Positions 12,313-24,584 are shown, counted from the first letter of the stretch. The stretch is 64,000 bases of DNA from Cryptomeria japonica (GCF_030272615.1 NC_081414.1:234406733-234470732), one strand, 5' to 3'. The notes: a model not told the origin generated them from the sequence alone. A program made the numbers and translations.

Positions 12313-13382
12313 TTGACAATCTTGAATTACTAGAACATAATCCCAAACAATCATAGATAGACCTTGAATTAAAAATTAAAAATTTATAATCAAATTTTTT
12401 ATAATGAAATCCAATAATTAAAATCTACAAAACCAAAATTACAGACATAGATAATTCCCATAATTCATAAAAAAAGGTTTAATAGTAAAATCTTTTAACA
12501 ATTTAACTTGGAGAAACCAGAATAAATCTACAAGTAAAAATTAACAATTAAATTATTTAAATTTTAAGAACCCCCACATAGGCTCACAAATAAATAAAAT
12601 CTCTAGCCACCAACTTTAAATTCAAAACCGAAATTCCCAAATAAAGGATCCAAAGGAAAATTTCCAGATACAATTATCAAACCAATTAACTTGATTTTAT
12701 TAAAACAAAAACTAATTTTCTTTTTAAAGCTTTCAATGAAATTTCACAGACAAAAAGAAATCAAAATCCTACCTCTATACGCTATCCTGGAATCAACACA
12801 GAGGCAGAAGTCGAATCCCCAAAGAAAATCCCCAGCTTCACCAATCCATAATCCGACAAAACACAAACCAACACAATCCCTAAAAGCTCCAGGAAATTCC
12901 TTCCAACCCTCCCCTCTGTATATTTTTTTTTCAATTCCATTTGTTTTATCCTCTCCCAGAATTTACCAAACCCCCTAATTTGCATGATCTCTACACCCCC
13001 ACCCCCCCCCCCCCTCTTGCCCACCCCCCAAGTTTTCAAGAAGAAAAAACACTGTGACCTTCCTCATGATTACTCCCGATAAAAAGAAATTTCCCTAACA
13101 AAATCTCAATTACCAAAAGCCATTAAATTTATTTTTGTAAATTAATTTATTCCCTTAATTAAATTACAATTTAATTCACTAAACAAAGAAGCTTTTATAT
13201 TAATTTAATTAAACAAAAAGACGAATATTAGTTTTTATTTCAATCAATTAAATATCAACTTAACTATTAAAACAATAAAGCTTTTTATTTTAATTTATTA
13301 AATAAAGCACTAATATTAAATTTATTTATTTAAAGCATTGATATTAATTTATTAATAAATATAAAGGCATTATTAATACAAC
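12313..13382. other. AT-rich non-coding DNA with C-run
   Basis: No gene seen. Texture matches 2700-3500, consistent with one old sequence split by LINE-1. A pyrimidine-rich stretch at about 12900-13030 includes a C homopolymer run near 12996-13014, a likely sequencing or assembly weak point. Confidence 0.6.
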
Positions 13383-13414
13383 ACATATATACATATACAT
13401 ATACATATATATAC

Positions 13415-13494
<80 letters not shown>

Positions 13495-13533
13495 GTATAT
13501 ATATATATATATATCTGTATATATATATATATA

Positions 13534-13577
<44 letters not shown>

Positions 13578-13608
13578 TATATATACAGATATATATATAT
13601 ATATATAT
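13383..13608. repeat. (TA)n microsatellite with CTG/CAG breaks
   Basis: About 225 bp of nearly pure TA/AT dinucleotides. It is broken at intervals by ATATCTGTATAT (near 13445, 13490, 13515, 13535) and, towards the end, by the reverse complement ATATACAGATAT (near 13570-13590). The oppositely oriented interruptions make the tract an imperfect palindrome that could extrude as a cruciform. Length is likely variable and possibly misassembled. Confidence 0.9.
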
Positions 13609-13857
13609 TAATGAAGCTTTTATTTTAATTCATTTGTTTAAAATGTTGATACTAATTTATTAATTAATTATCGAGGTACTAACATGTATACACACACACA
13701 TATATACATACATATATTTTATTTTTAAAACACAGAAGAAAAATTAATTAAATAAACTTAACTCCAATATAAAAAAAAACTTGAAAGTAAACTTATAATT
13801 AAAATCTACCAACACAATAAAACAATAACCCATACAAAACACACAAACAACAACATA
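13609..13857. other. AT-rich spacer
   Basis: No gene or repeat ends seen. A short ACACACAC/TATATACATA run lies at about 13690-13715. Confidence 0.6.
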
Positions 13858-14042
13858 CCGTTGAAATGTGGCGACTGATCAGCAAAGTACTGTACACTCA
13901 GCACGTATCCTGTCAATATGTTCACGAAGGTAGTTCCATAGGAGAAGCTGATTTCTTCATCAGTTTCTATTGGTCTTCTTGATTGATAATTGTGGAATTT
14001 ATACCAGTTGAGTCCTAGTGTTTTATCCACCAGATGTTGCAT
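13858..14042 (-). pseudogene. Possible captured exon fragment (minus strand)
   Basis: Reading leftwards, a 61-codon open stretch (MQHLVDKTLGLNWYKFHNY ... LSVQYFADQSPHFN) ends at an AACG|GTATGT junction, a good match to a plant 5' splice site. The composition looks like real protein rather than AT-rich noise, but I do not recognise the family. Its last 14 codons recur at about 14126-14167 with one stop, between pieces of a copia 3' end, so the fragment seems caught up in retroelement rearrangements. Equally possible: chance coding potential in old repeat DNA. Confidence 0.3.
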
Positions 14043-14060
14043 GTACAGTGGTGTCGTGTA

Positions 14061-14177
14061 GTATCAGTCTCCAAGTGGGAGATTGTTCGGTGTGGAGCCT
14101 GATCAGTCTCCAAGTGGGAGATTGTTGAAATGTGGCGACTAATCAGCAAAGTACTGTACACTTAGTAATGTGGAGAT
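14061..14177 (+). repeat. Scrambled copia PPT/LTR-start duplications
   Basis: The purine-rich phrase CAGTCTCCAAGTGGGAGATT occurs twice (about 14065 and 14103) and a third shorter GTGGAGATTGTTGAAAT is at 14170. This is the form of a copia polypurine tract followed by the TGTTG start of a 3' LTR. Between the second and third copies lies a 41-bp piece also found at 13861-13901. The shared GTTGAAAT at the joints suggests rearrangement through short homology. Confidence 0.55.
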
Positions 14178-14510
14178 TGTTGAAATTTTTTTTGGGTATT
14201 TTTTTTGTTGATGAAAACCGACATTGTAATAAAACCCTAAAAAGGTCGACTTTGTTTTTGCCCTAAAAACGCATGTTATAAGCGGCTGGGATGCTTAAGG
14301 CATTGTAAGGTTGATGTACTATTTTTGTTGGATAATAAGAAAGATTGGACGGCTGTGTATGGTGGACGTAACCCATTCTGGGTGAACCACGTTAAATCTC
14401 TGTGTTATCTGTGTCCTATTTTATTTTTTTATCTTTTGTATTTAAATTTGCATATGATTGTTAGTTCATATTTGCTTTGGATCTGCTTGAAACCCTAACA
14501 CATACAACAT
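14178..14510 (+). repeat. Candidate short copia 3' LTR
   Basis: Starts TGTTGAAAT directly after a purine-rich GTGGAGAT. It contains an LTR-like 3' part (GTGAACCACGTTAAATCTC, TGTGTTATCTGTGTCC at about 14380-14415) resembling the end region of short plant copia LTRs. The 3' end (ACCCTAACA, about 14500) is uncertain and no partner LTR is present. Confidence 0.45.
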
Positions 14511-14860
14511 ACCAAAGGGCATCATATTATTGCATAAGTGGATATCCGACTAGGTTGACACTTAACAAAAGACACTGCTCTATTATTGAACAAGGCTATA
14601 GGTATGAACATTGGGCCTTATGCTATCTCCCAAAAATTCTATTGGGATTATGTAGGCACGCTCAGACCTGAGAACCAAGTGGAGTTGATGTTGTGTACTT
14701 GCAATCCTACATCACCAAGAAAACATACATACATATATCCAACATTTATAGGAACACCAGTGGAGGAGAGTCATGGCATTTCGTGTCACTTCGAAGTGAG
14801 TGATGGAAGATCATCCCCTCACACCCCATACAAAATCAAACACATGATACATCTCATAAG
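14511..14860. other. Unassigned, short open stretches only
   Basis: A plus-strand open stretch of 92 codons (14586-14864) has no recognised motif and no clear gene context. I see nothing else. Confidence 0.4.
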
Positions 14861-16870
14861 TTAAGCAAATATGTCAGTATACATAAATAAAATCTAACAT
14901 CTAATCATCCATAAAGATAAAGTTCACAACCAACATGTATCAAATCAAAACATTATAGCATAGTGTCATGATAAAAGTCATTACCACATTGAGTATCATC
15001 CAACCACATAAACAACAGAAAAAGTCAACCAAAGTCAATCTAGGTTAAATAGAGTATGATCAAGGGAGTGGCATCACAATGAATATTTCTATATTCAAAC
15101 ATATCGTACCAACTAATTGATGTTGCTAATGTGTGACCGGGAAGAGGTCAAAATCATCATGCACTTGTAAAAAAATTTCATCCACGGTGCCTTGTTGAGC
15201 TCCTCCATGCACCACCCACAAGACATGGTATCCTAACCTTCATGAGTGAGGTCATGGATGATAACTACATGTTGAGTTGTCCAATGTTTGGTGACTTCCA
15301 TCAAATTACTAACAATATCAATATCAAAAATACCTTGGCCAAGGATTCAAGAATGAGGTACAACTATACCCTCATCTCCTAGTAGATAAGATAACCTAAA
15401 TGTTGAAACTTTTTACCATTATGTAGTTACTTTTACTTAAAAATATACAACACCACTCTTCATATGTACATGAAATAGAGGCATGTTCTCATCAACTATC
15501 TAGAGATGACATTAAGTTCCTAAAACACCAACCCTACAACTTCTCCTATGCAAAGTCATGACATAATAGTTCTAGTTGTGTGTACGATGGAAAAAAAAAA
15601 CATGCAAGAGAAGGTGGGTCCCCATAAGCTACAATTTCATACATGGTTGAAACGAATACATTGTTATGCTCATACTAACATGAATTTGTATTCATGTTAA
15701 AATTCTCTTATGTTAAAAACATATTTTCATGGCTATTAGGTGCAAAATATATTTTTTTTCACTACAACTCATATGTTATGGAGTCATATATGTTATTATC
15801 ATAACTTTTCCTCGAGTTGTGAGTTTGACAAATATATTTTCTTTATTTTTTATTTGTATAATTGAAGGTAAATTGGGATGTCTAAATTCTATTCAACTTC
15901 CTAGGATATCTGACATCTATTAAAAATCATTATGTAAATTCATGTAGAACATTTTTTTTGAAAGTGCCAATTAAATTTTCTATTTAATTTACATATTAAA
16001 AAAATAAACCTAATTGTTATATTATACACAATTGTTATGACAATTTTTTTTATATAACATATATGAATATTTTAATTTACAATGTAACATAGAATATCAA
16101 ATCACCATACATATAATAATCATTACTTCTTTTGGTAGTTCATCCAAATTAGGATGTCCAACAAAGAAGTTAACAATAGATAAAAAAGTAGCATTGTCAC
16201 TATAATAATCATTACTACCAATAATATGAATCATATAAAACATTAAATCAACATAGCTAAATTTGATAAACATGTCTATATTTGAATCTAGATCTTACCA
16301 ACTACTACTTGATGTTGTTGATGTGTGGACAAAAAGAAGAAAATGAGCGTCATTCAAGAACTTGTTCCAATCATAAAACTTGACGAGCTTAACTGAGTAC
16401 CACCTAGAAGACATGAGACCCTACCCTCAATGAAAAGTTTTAGATGAACACAAGTTGAAGTGTCTAGTCTTAGATGACCAACAACCAGCTTACTTAACAA
16501 CATCAACATCAAAATACCTTGACCAAAAATTTGGAAAGAAAATATATCCTCATCTTAATACTTATATAGCCAATACTCAAACTTCTTAATAAATATAATT
16601 ATATTTACTCACACTATTATATACCTATACATAAGATAAAGGCACATACTCACCTACCATATAGAAATGTTAGAATGTCCCAAACACCAACCCTCTTCTA
16701 TATAAACTCAAGACTTAATATTCATCTCTCAAGAGAGAATAATTCTAATGGTGTGTAAGATGGATAAAAATGAACCAGAGAAGGTAGGTCCCCATAAGCT
16801 ACATCTTCCTCATTGTTCAAGGTTATTGTGTATCCAATAAGGCATGCATAGGCCAATAAACATCTTGCAC
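14861..16870. repeat. Two adjacent R1-type repeat units
   Basis: Two related units follow each other: about 14861-15700 and 15700-16870. Parallel phrases in the same order include GATGTTG(C/T)T(A/G)ATGTGTG, the GACATG-AGACC/GTATCC phrase, AACATCAACATCAAAATACCTTG-like strings, and GGT(G/A)GGTCCCCATAAGCTACA (15610 and 16786). The second unit also matches 52655-53500. No coding potential. The repetition suggests a tandem or locally duplicated family of roughly 1 kb. Confidence 0.6.
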
Positions 16871-17785
16871 TAACATTATGTTTTGTTACAGAACTACTAG
16901 CAGTAATTTATTAATCAACACAAAGTTCAAAGAGCAAGATGATAGTTCTTAAATACAATGAGGTAGTAGTTCTTTATATGCCAATATAAGTTCATTGTCC
17001 TACTCTATGACTAAGTATATGCATGACTGTTATCTATATCATAATCCCTCTCTATATTTTTTCTCCCAAACCTATGCCTATCTTTTCCCAAGTTGCTAAT
17101 GACTGAATATCAGAGTAAACGTGCGTACATGTTTGGTTAACCTATTTAGTATCCAATGATAGATGATCAGGCACTTCCATAACCAAGATTATAGAAATCA
17201 ATTTAGGAACATGTTTGTTCTCTAAACAAAGTTTAAGTTGACAGTTATTAGGCAACAAATAGATGGCTCTTGCCTATTATAATATCAATGTATGTGACAA
17301 CAAAAGAATCGAATAGATGTAGCAATTCATAGAGTCCAAATATATGATACAAAAGATGTGCACACCCAAAGATTAAGAACCATTTCAAAGCCCAGGGAAT
17401 CAAGGAATGCTGTATATGTTTACCAGGTTAGGTGGTTAATATAAAACAAGGGATAACGACTACTATATGCTTGGATTTGAGAAGTATAAAACTGTTAAGA
17501 GTCAAACATAAAAGCCTATTGAATACTCACAAGAGAATATGTTGGCATATTTATATATATTAGAATATAAGTCCAAGTTTTGACAAACTGTATCATATGT
17601 CAGGGTTCGAACGACTATTACTAAATATAAACACTGAAACTTCGTTCTGCCTCATCCAAACAGGCAAGAAGGATTCCAAGGGTCCTACAATATATGTACA
17701 GATCAACAACCATATTCTATTGTCTAGATTCAGAGGCTTTAAGGCTTCTTTTCAACATATAGCCGCCGAAAACCCATAGCTTCCC
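16871..17785. repeat. 0.9-kb core block, copy 1 (unidentified)
   Basis: Nearly identical to 53501-54425: about 20 differences over the first ~640 bp by eye, roughly 97%, whereas sequence on either side is only about 80% similar. It begins near a TTACAGAACTACTA motif and ends near CTTCCCAACTTTC(C/T)TTTATAG. A plus-strand open stretch of 60 codons (17597-17779, MSGFERLLLNINTETSFCL...) is shared with copy 2 in part. No known domain recognised. It could be a captured gene piece, a non-autonomous insert or a gene-converted segment. Confidence 0.7.
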
Positions 17786-18590
17786 AACTTTCCTTTATAG
17801 ATCATAGTAGAAATTCAATTATATTAACCATAGATTTTTAATACAGAGCTTTTGTTTAACCATCATATTATATTGAGGCTAGAGTTGAAAGAAAAATAAC
17901 GAATACATCCATGACTGTGTTCACAAGCCTACTCTACCATGGTTAGAAGCTAACATGTGTTCGTGGTAGGTGAGGATATACCCATATAGGGCTATCCTAT
18001 CTCTGTGCTTCCACTTTGATCTATAACATTAACTAGCATGTTCAAAAACTTAAGGTTCAAAAACAAAGATCTATCAATATTTGTTTTAAGAAATCATATC
18101 AAAATATAAGGGTTTCACATTTTTTAACAAGAGAAACAATTAGTAACGGGATAAGATATTTTTATTCCTTGTAATTTGTTGTAGTGTTCCAAGCTTGATT
18201 TATGTCTATTAACCAATCAAGTCTCAAAATTGCTCTCACAATCAATGCTCCACCAATTGTTAAAACCCTCAATCTCTCTTTCGCAATGATAAATACTTTA
18301 CCTCTTTTTTCCTTAGAGTTTATTTGACCTTCAACTCGTCAAAGTTCTAATCTCTTTCATTTTGTCAATCTTTGTCATTGCTTTGCAACTTTCACAATGA
18401 AATCAATAGAAGTTTTGAACTGTAAGAGAGAGTATGGTAGGGTGGTTTCACTACTACTATTATTGTGTCATTCACAGTCATGAGAGTATGGTTATTTGAA
18501 AGGAAGTAAAAATGCATAATAAGCTTCCTACATCAATTTATGAAAGGAGAAATGTGCAAAAATAAATTTAAAAAATGATCATACAATTTT
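17786..18590. other. Segment present only in copy 1
   Basis: The second copy of this composite repeat jumps directly from the equivalent of 17800 to the equivalent of 18595. So this ~0.8 kb was either inserted here or deleted there. No clear terminal repeats or target duplication seen; no gene seen. Confidence 0.5.
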
Positions 18591-19359
18591 GAGGAAATAA
18601 ACATAAAATCAATATATCATGACATAATAATTTATGTCCAAAGAATACTTTTAGAAAATGCCCTACACTCCAACAACTCAATGTATTATTCAGTAATTAA
18701 TACTTACAATATACATATATTCTAATCCTTTACAAGAGTATCGCCTACAATAATTTTAGAGCAATTACAGTAGCATGTATCGCCAAAATATGAAACCCAC
18801 CCAATAAATAGAGAATCAATACATGAAACCATCAAATATCAATTAGAAACGAATGAATACAAACATTGAGCCCATGGACCAACAATAACATACTCGCTTA
18901 TAATAAAATTGTCATAATCCAATCACCAAACTAGATGCTCTATTTTGCTTCTATTATCTCCAATCATATATGTCTTAGGACATGGCATGTCATAGCATGT
19001 GCCATAAATTGGTCAACAAATGTAACTCTCTTTTATAGCTATATTATTTTGTCATAGATCCTCTTGTATTTATGATGTGGGAGGTCAAACTTCTAGAGGC
19101 CATAACTTTTTCTTTGGGAAGTTGATTAAGGTGTAAATTTTTAAAATTTAAGATCATGGAGAGTTCCATGTTGTCATAATCCATTTTCTTTAGTTAAGGT
19201 CCATTTCAATATTTTTAGGACCACTATTGACCTCTAGAGTACTAAAATTATATTTTGTGTTATTAGTATCAGGATGGAAAGTCGATACACCTTTCCTAAT
19301 ATTCTCACAATTGTTAAACACCTTATAAGAGAAAAGGAAATGCCAACACTATCAACTAT
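18591..19359 (-). mobile_element. Copia remnant, 3' non-coding part (minus)
   Basis: Lies directly downstream, on the minus strand, of an RNase H end fragment. It matches 54450-55250, in the same order. It probably holds the 3' untranslated part and possibly LTR sequence of an old copia element, but I could not place clean LTR ends. Confidence 0.5.
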
Positions 19360-19690
19360 TTGCTAAGAGTTGAGAGGCCCATAGATTCATTGCACCACCT
19401 AAACTTCTCTATGTTGATTGGCTTTGTCAATACATTTACAATATTATTCAAAGTGTCACTTTCTTTAGAATTGGCCTTCAATCATCTATTGGGTCACAAA
19501 AATGGCACTATACATCTATGTGTTTCCTCACATGAAAGGCTGGGTTATTTTTTAGACAAATGACACTTTGATTATCACAAATAACTCTAATGGATCCTTG
19601 AATCAACCCAACATTAAAACATAATATTTTAATCTAGATGTCCTCCTTACATGCATGAGTATCTTTAATGTACTCAAACTTTGTCATGGA
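19360..19690 (-). pseudogene. Copia RNase H C-terminus, remnant
   Basis: On the minus strand the translation gives IRVICDNQSVICLKNNPAFH, the CDN-Q-S motif of copia RNase H with its catalytic Asp. With a frame change it continues to LNNIVNVLTKPINIEKFRWC, the usual C-terminal copia signature. Only about 100 codons survive and stops are present. This is a different copia lineage from copia A/B, closer in wording to RE1-type elements. It is the tail of a truncated element whose 3' part continues leftwards. Confidence 0.7.
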
Positions 19691-19738
19691 CAAAGAAACC
19701 ACATCCTAACACTTAATCCATTGAGCCGATAACACTAT

Positions 19739-21462
19739 TGTTGAACACCAAATACTAAGAGGGGGGGTGAATCAATATCTCTTTAAAACTTAAAACTTTT
19801 TTGCACCAACTTTTGATTCAAACCTTTAAACTAATCAAAACCAATGAAGATAAAGCAATCAATACAAGTGCACAAGAGAACACCACATATACGTGGAGAA
19901 GCCATAGGGGAAAAACCATGGTGAGAAAAGTTTCTTGGAGCTACTATTCAAATCCAACCTCATAAAAATAGAATCAATATTACAACTTTGATCTAGGACT
20001 ACAACCCAAGGAAGCTACAACTTTATGATACACTATTATATGGTTATGACCAAAGGAAGTTACTACAAAATGAATATCACAACATTTACAAAAGAGGCTA
20101 CAATCAAGAAAAATATTATGAATAATTGATTGACTCCTACTATAGCACCTCTGCTTGGCCACATCACCTACCTTTGGCTCACTGCCTCTAGCATATTAAA
20201 GTCACTTCTATGAATATTGTGTCCTTTGACTCATTGCCTTGAGCATTCTATTGATAATCCACCTTGAGTGCTTTCCCCATATATCTCTCCAACAAATGAT
20301 CTTCAATATATATGCTCTACAACCTTCAATAACCCTTGTCTAAGCTAGAAATGAAAAGCATGAAACATGCATTAGATCGGTCCAAACACCTTTGTGGAGC
20401 AAAGAAACCCATCGTGATCCTATCCAAAAGATAAACAAGACCAAAACATCTTTGACACACATTCCCAAGCAAGCATATCCATCTAAGCATCAACATATAT
20501 CACTCCAAGTCAGCAACAAGGAAACATGTAGATAAAATGTGTAGCATTCTACTAGTCAACCCTAAAGAGATCAAAATTTGATTTTCATACCACATAAAGA
20601 CATTCCATGAACATTCACTCAAATTCCCATGCACTCCTTTCATTTTTTTCATGCCAAACTAGGTCGGTTGGCACAAGAAAGAAAAAACAAAGTTCTGCAT
20701 TCCCAGTAGGCCGAAAAACACAATCTTGATATAGAACATCGACAATCATAATTTTGGCACCCTTAAACACTTGAAACTTGAAATGATACATTTCTTAGAC
20801 AATATAGGCATACCCACCAAGCCGCAGGAGCAAAAACATTAATGGAGAGAAATATGGAACAATTCCAAGGCGGATCCTAACATACACCCAAATTGTTTAT
20901 ATGTTGTAGTCACTAGAGACATCTACATCAACATTTGTGTCCTAAAAGGGGAAATATACATTTTTCATAGCACACGAAAGCTAATTTCCAAACTATGAGT
21001 CCATATCTTCAACCATGGAGAAATATGGGGCATTCTCCTAGATAGTTTCCAGTACAATTTCCAGGATTCTCATTCTTTCAACTGTAAGAAAAGACCAAAG
21101 CTTCTTGGTACAATCAATTATTCATTTAGGAGAAGAAAGAGAGATATAATGACGATTTACAAGATGCTCAACATCATATCCAATTAATTTTCATACTTAT
21201 AATCCTCATCTTAATACTTCTAATCCTCATCTTAATGCTTCTCATCCTCATCAAGTAAGACTTCTAATCCTCATCTTAAAATGCTTATAATCTTAATACT
21301 TCTAATCCTCATCTTAACATTTTTCATCCTCATCTTAATATGTATGATCCTCATCTCAATGCTTCTGATCCTCATCTTCATATGTCATCATGATACTCAC
21401 TCTATTAACCTTTTCTAACATTAATGACCAACAAGCAACAATGACAACAATATGCAACAACA
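19739..21462 (-). mobile_element. Copia D 3' LTR (minus strand)
   Basis: Bounded on the plus strand by TGTTG (19739) and CAACA (21458-21462), which match each other inverted. On the minus strand it is preceded by a polypurine tract (reverse complement of 21463-21481). Near its end it has the C-run motif (TGATTCACCCCCCC ... TTAGTATTTGG in minus sense, 19750-19775) and the GGTTTTTCCCC / CCACGTATATG block (about 19890-19925) shared with the other LTRs here. At about 1.72 kb it is longer than its relatives, partly from internal tandem repeats. Confidence 0.75.
21190..21385. repeat. Tandem ~20-bp repeat ATCCTCATCTTAATRCTTCT
   Basis: About nine imperfect copies of a ~20-bp unit (ATCCTCATCTTAATACTTCT and variants) in a row. 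It lies inside the copia D LTR, close to its U3 start on the minus strand, and probably arose by replication slippage. Confidence 0.85.
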
Positions 21463-21704
21463 TCCCCCTTTGTCATTGATGGAAGCACCTTATGATAGAT
21501 GTTTTATCATTCTCTCCCTATTTTACATCAAGGACAAAGGGAAAATGGTCTTCCTCTAGATTTGTAGCAACCATACAAGCTTCCCCAATGTTAGCAACAA
21601 CCATCTATCAACTCCTTTTGAGCATAGTCTCCATCGGTCCAAGAATAAAGATAGGTCTTCAATTACTCCCCTTGGACAAATGCATCATTTATGCATCTAG
21701 GTAG
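21463..21704 (-). mobile_element. Copia D polypurine tract and 3' internal DNA
   Basis: In minus sense CATCAATGACAAAGGGGGA immediately precedes the LTR, the usual primer for plus-strand DNA synthesis. The remaining ~220 bp is non-coding sequence between the pol stop and the tract. Confidence 0.65.
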
Positions 21705-21965
21705 AAGGAGGGGTGAAAACCCCTAATTTCTTCCCATGATATCCAAATATACCCTTTGAAAGTGCCTTTTTAAAAATATCAACATTTTTTTCATTTGTAT
21801 GTACATACTCCAATTTTACTTCTTGATTTGAAACCTTCTCCCAAAGGAAATGATACCAGATAGATATGCGCTTGGTTCTTAATGCATTACTGGATTCTTT
21901 GAAATATTAATAGCACTAGTGTTATCACATAAAATAGGAATGGGATCATCTTATCGAAGAAACAC
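21705..21965 (-). pseudogene. Copia D RNase H C-terminus, broken
   Basis: Minus-strand translation shows IPILCDNTSAINISKNPVMH (catalytic CDN Asp present). After a frame change it reads WYHFLWEKVSNQEVKLEYV ... VDIFKKALSKGIFGYHGKKLG, the standard copia C-terminus. The remainder of the element is missing: at 21968 another LTR begins, so the element was truncated by that insertion or a deletion. Confidence 0.75.
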
Positions 21966-21967
21966 AA

Positions 21968-22655
21968 TGGACCACTAAGAGGAGGGTGAATCAATGGTAA
22001 CCAAAAACTTTAACTTCTAAAAGATCTAGGCACTAATAATAGTAATCTTGAAACTAATAACAAAGATACAAAACACATTAACACACACACAAAAAGAGAG
22101 AAAACTCATAGCACAAGTATATACGAGGAAAACCCAATGTGGGAAAAACCTCGATAAGAAATGTTGTTGGAGTCTACTACTCCAATCTAGCCTCACAAGA
22201 AAATCATTGATTACAAGATTTATGGGCACCAACCCAAAGGAGCTACAACCCCTAATCTGAGCATCGACTCAGATGAAATGCAATGAACAAATATTTAATA
22301 TAGTTTGAGTACCCTGTTGCAAATGAGGTTTTGCAACTCACATATATTTTTCTCTGAGATTGACCTAACTCTTTTCTACTCTCTGATTTTAGGCTTAAAT
22401 CTCAACTCTCTGGTCTCTATTTGTCTCTACTCTTGTTCTCTGATCTCTTCTCTTTGTATTCTGCTCAAATCACTTCTCCTTTTTTGCCTCTCATAGTGTA
22501 TGTAACCCATTGTGTTATCTGCCTCTTCTTTCCACACTCTGGTCTTTGGTTCCTGCTACTCTCTATCTTCTATTTCATGCTTTTCATTGTCTATTGTCTG
22601 CTTTGAATCTCAACTACTTTGTGTCTTCTTCACACATCTGAACATTCTGCATGTG
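21968..22655 (-). mobile_element. Copia LTR fragment F (minus strand)
   Basis: In minus sense it ends TGATTCACCCTCCTCTTAGT...CCA at 21968-21995 and carries the conserved GGTTTTTCCCACATTGGGTT / CCTCGTATATAC block at about 22125-22160. The other end is not evident. The CT-rich 22330-22655 probably belongs to it, and it may continue past the solo LTR inserted at 22661. Confidence 0.55.
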
Positions 22656-22660
22656 GTATC

Positions 22661-23834
22661 TGTTGGCATTGTTGTGGTTTATGCTGTGATTGTCATTGAT
22701 GGACACACACTTATATTGAGATCCCCTTTATATGTATGAGTTTATGCTCAACCGGTATTTTGTTTTAACCGGTATGTTGTATACTAGTCTCTAAACTAGT
22801 GGTGATTTTGCAGAATGTGTTTCCCGGTCTGAAGTGGCATGTCGACCCTAAGTGGTTCACAGATCACAAGTGGTATGAGGAAGCAAAGCGGCACAACACA
22901 TTCTTACCAGTCTTCATTTTTGTCAAACCGGCAACCGGTATTTTGTATGAACCGGCAATACTCTGTGATGAGTTACCAACCGGCATTTTGTGATGAGTTA
23001 CCAATCCACTGATTGTTCGATGGTGCCGACACATTGATAGTGATTCTTGTGTCATGTTACTGAGTATGTCTAGATTCACTGAACCTAGGAAATTGTAATG
23101 TAATCCTATTGGACCGACATAAAATCAGATTCCTTTAAAAGGACATCATGTCTAGGGTTTTTAAGTTGTTGAAGAATTTGCGAAAAGGGTTAATGTCAAG
23201 CTAGGGTTCAAGGTGGAAGTTGAGAGTGATCTTATTAGAGAAGATCGAGTTGTAACTGAGAGAGATAGAGGAGACTAAAGTAATGCTGGAATGCATTAGC
23301 TGTGAGCAATACTGGATCTAACCAAGCAGTTTGTGCTATTAGATAGATCAAACACTTGTTGATTACTCACATCTTTGACAAGTCTGTAGCCCTTAACCGG
23401 GTAGGCCTCAAAGCCTTTGTAAAATCCTCTAACAAGGTGGTTCACACATGTGAATCTAAAATCCTCTAACAAGGTAGTCCTTAATCGGACTTATCTCCTA
23501 ACAGAGATTGAGATTCCTAACAGGATCTGTTCTGGTGAAGAACACTATAAGACCTTAACCGGTCTGACCTTAACCAGTCTGGTTTCTATTCTGCAGATAG
23601 TGACTTGTGAGTTCCATCTCACCGTGGTTTTTCCCAGTTGGGTTTCCATGTCAAATATCTTGTGTTATGGTTGTATTTCTTTTGTGGGTGAATGCTTTAT
23701 TCGCATTTTGGTTTGCATATGTGGTAACCGATTTGACTGTTAGACTACTTTATCGGTTTATCCTTAGACTATGTAAGGGTTTTAGTGCAAAGATTTTTGG
23801 CATACTAATTCACCCCCCCTCTTAGTATTCATCA
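22661..23834 (+). mobile_element. Solo copia LTR with perfect 5-bp TSD
   Basis: Starts TGTTGGCATTG and ends ATTCATCA, flanked by identical GTATC at 22656-22660 and 23835-23839. It contains repeated AACCGG motifs, the GTGGTTTTTCCCAGTTGGGT block (about 23622) and the C-run motif ATTCACCCCCCCTCTTAGTATT (about 23808). No primer site or internal domain follows. A single LTR with matching target duplications is what recombination between the two LTRs of a full element leaves behind. Confidence 0.88.
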
Positions 23835-23839
23835 GTATC

Positions 23840-24584
23840 TTCTACGATATTATTCTTGTACTAGAATCATGTTATTGACACCTGCATGGTCTACTTCTTT
23901 GTGACTCTCTTCTCTCTATTTTTCATTCCTCTATTTTGCATAGCTCCTCTTCTTGCACACTTTCAGCAAATTGATTGAACATCCACCAGCTTGCGTCTAC
24001 CAACTTAGCTTCCTCATCTACAGTTGTCAAATCTTATCACTTGTATATTGTTCTCGATCCTCTTTGTACCTGCAGGATTTCCCTCCAAAAATGGATTCAC
24101 AATCTGATCTCCTTGACTTTTCAGAAATCATGTCTACATAACAATTAGATCTTTTGTACACATCACTCAGACTGATGACTGCCCGTAATAAATGCACTCT
24201 TTTTGAAACCATCTGTACTCATATTATACTTATGATATTGGATTACTATACTTAGTAATCTTCATCCTGGTAGATTTCCTCGAGCCTCAAAAATCTCAAC
24301 AACTCTCTATGCAACTGGATCATCATTAAATGATTCTACATTCTTCCCAGCCTGCTCTGTACTCAAGTTACTAACTTTAGTAACCATCTCTATCTGATGA
24401 GATCAGATCACCACTTTGTGGATCATCTTGAGCCGCACAACTGATCCTCTATCTGGTTGCCATCAATGCAATCTGCATCCTTTGTCGACCTGCTCTGATT
24501 GGATCGACAACCACCTCATTTATGTGTACTAATTCTGCATTCATCGACTTCTTTAAATATGATTCCCTTTCGGCCACTTGGAAT
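23840..24584. other. Unassigned CT-rich DNA
   Basis: Continues the sequence interrupted by the solo LTR. No gene, no clear repeat ends. May be part of LTR fragment F. Confidence 0.4.

Noticed and set aside
21190-21385. CRISPR or satellite array
   Set aside because: Short imperfect 20-bp units without unique spacers, internal to an LTR.
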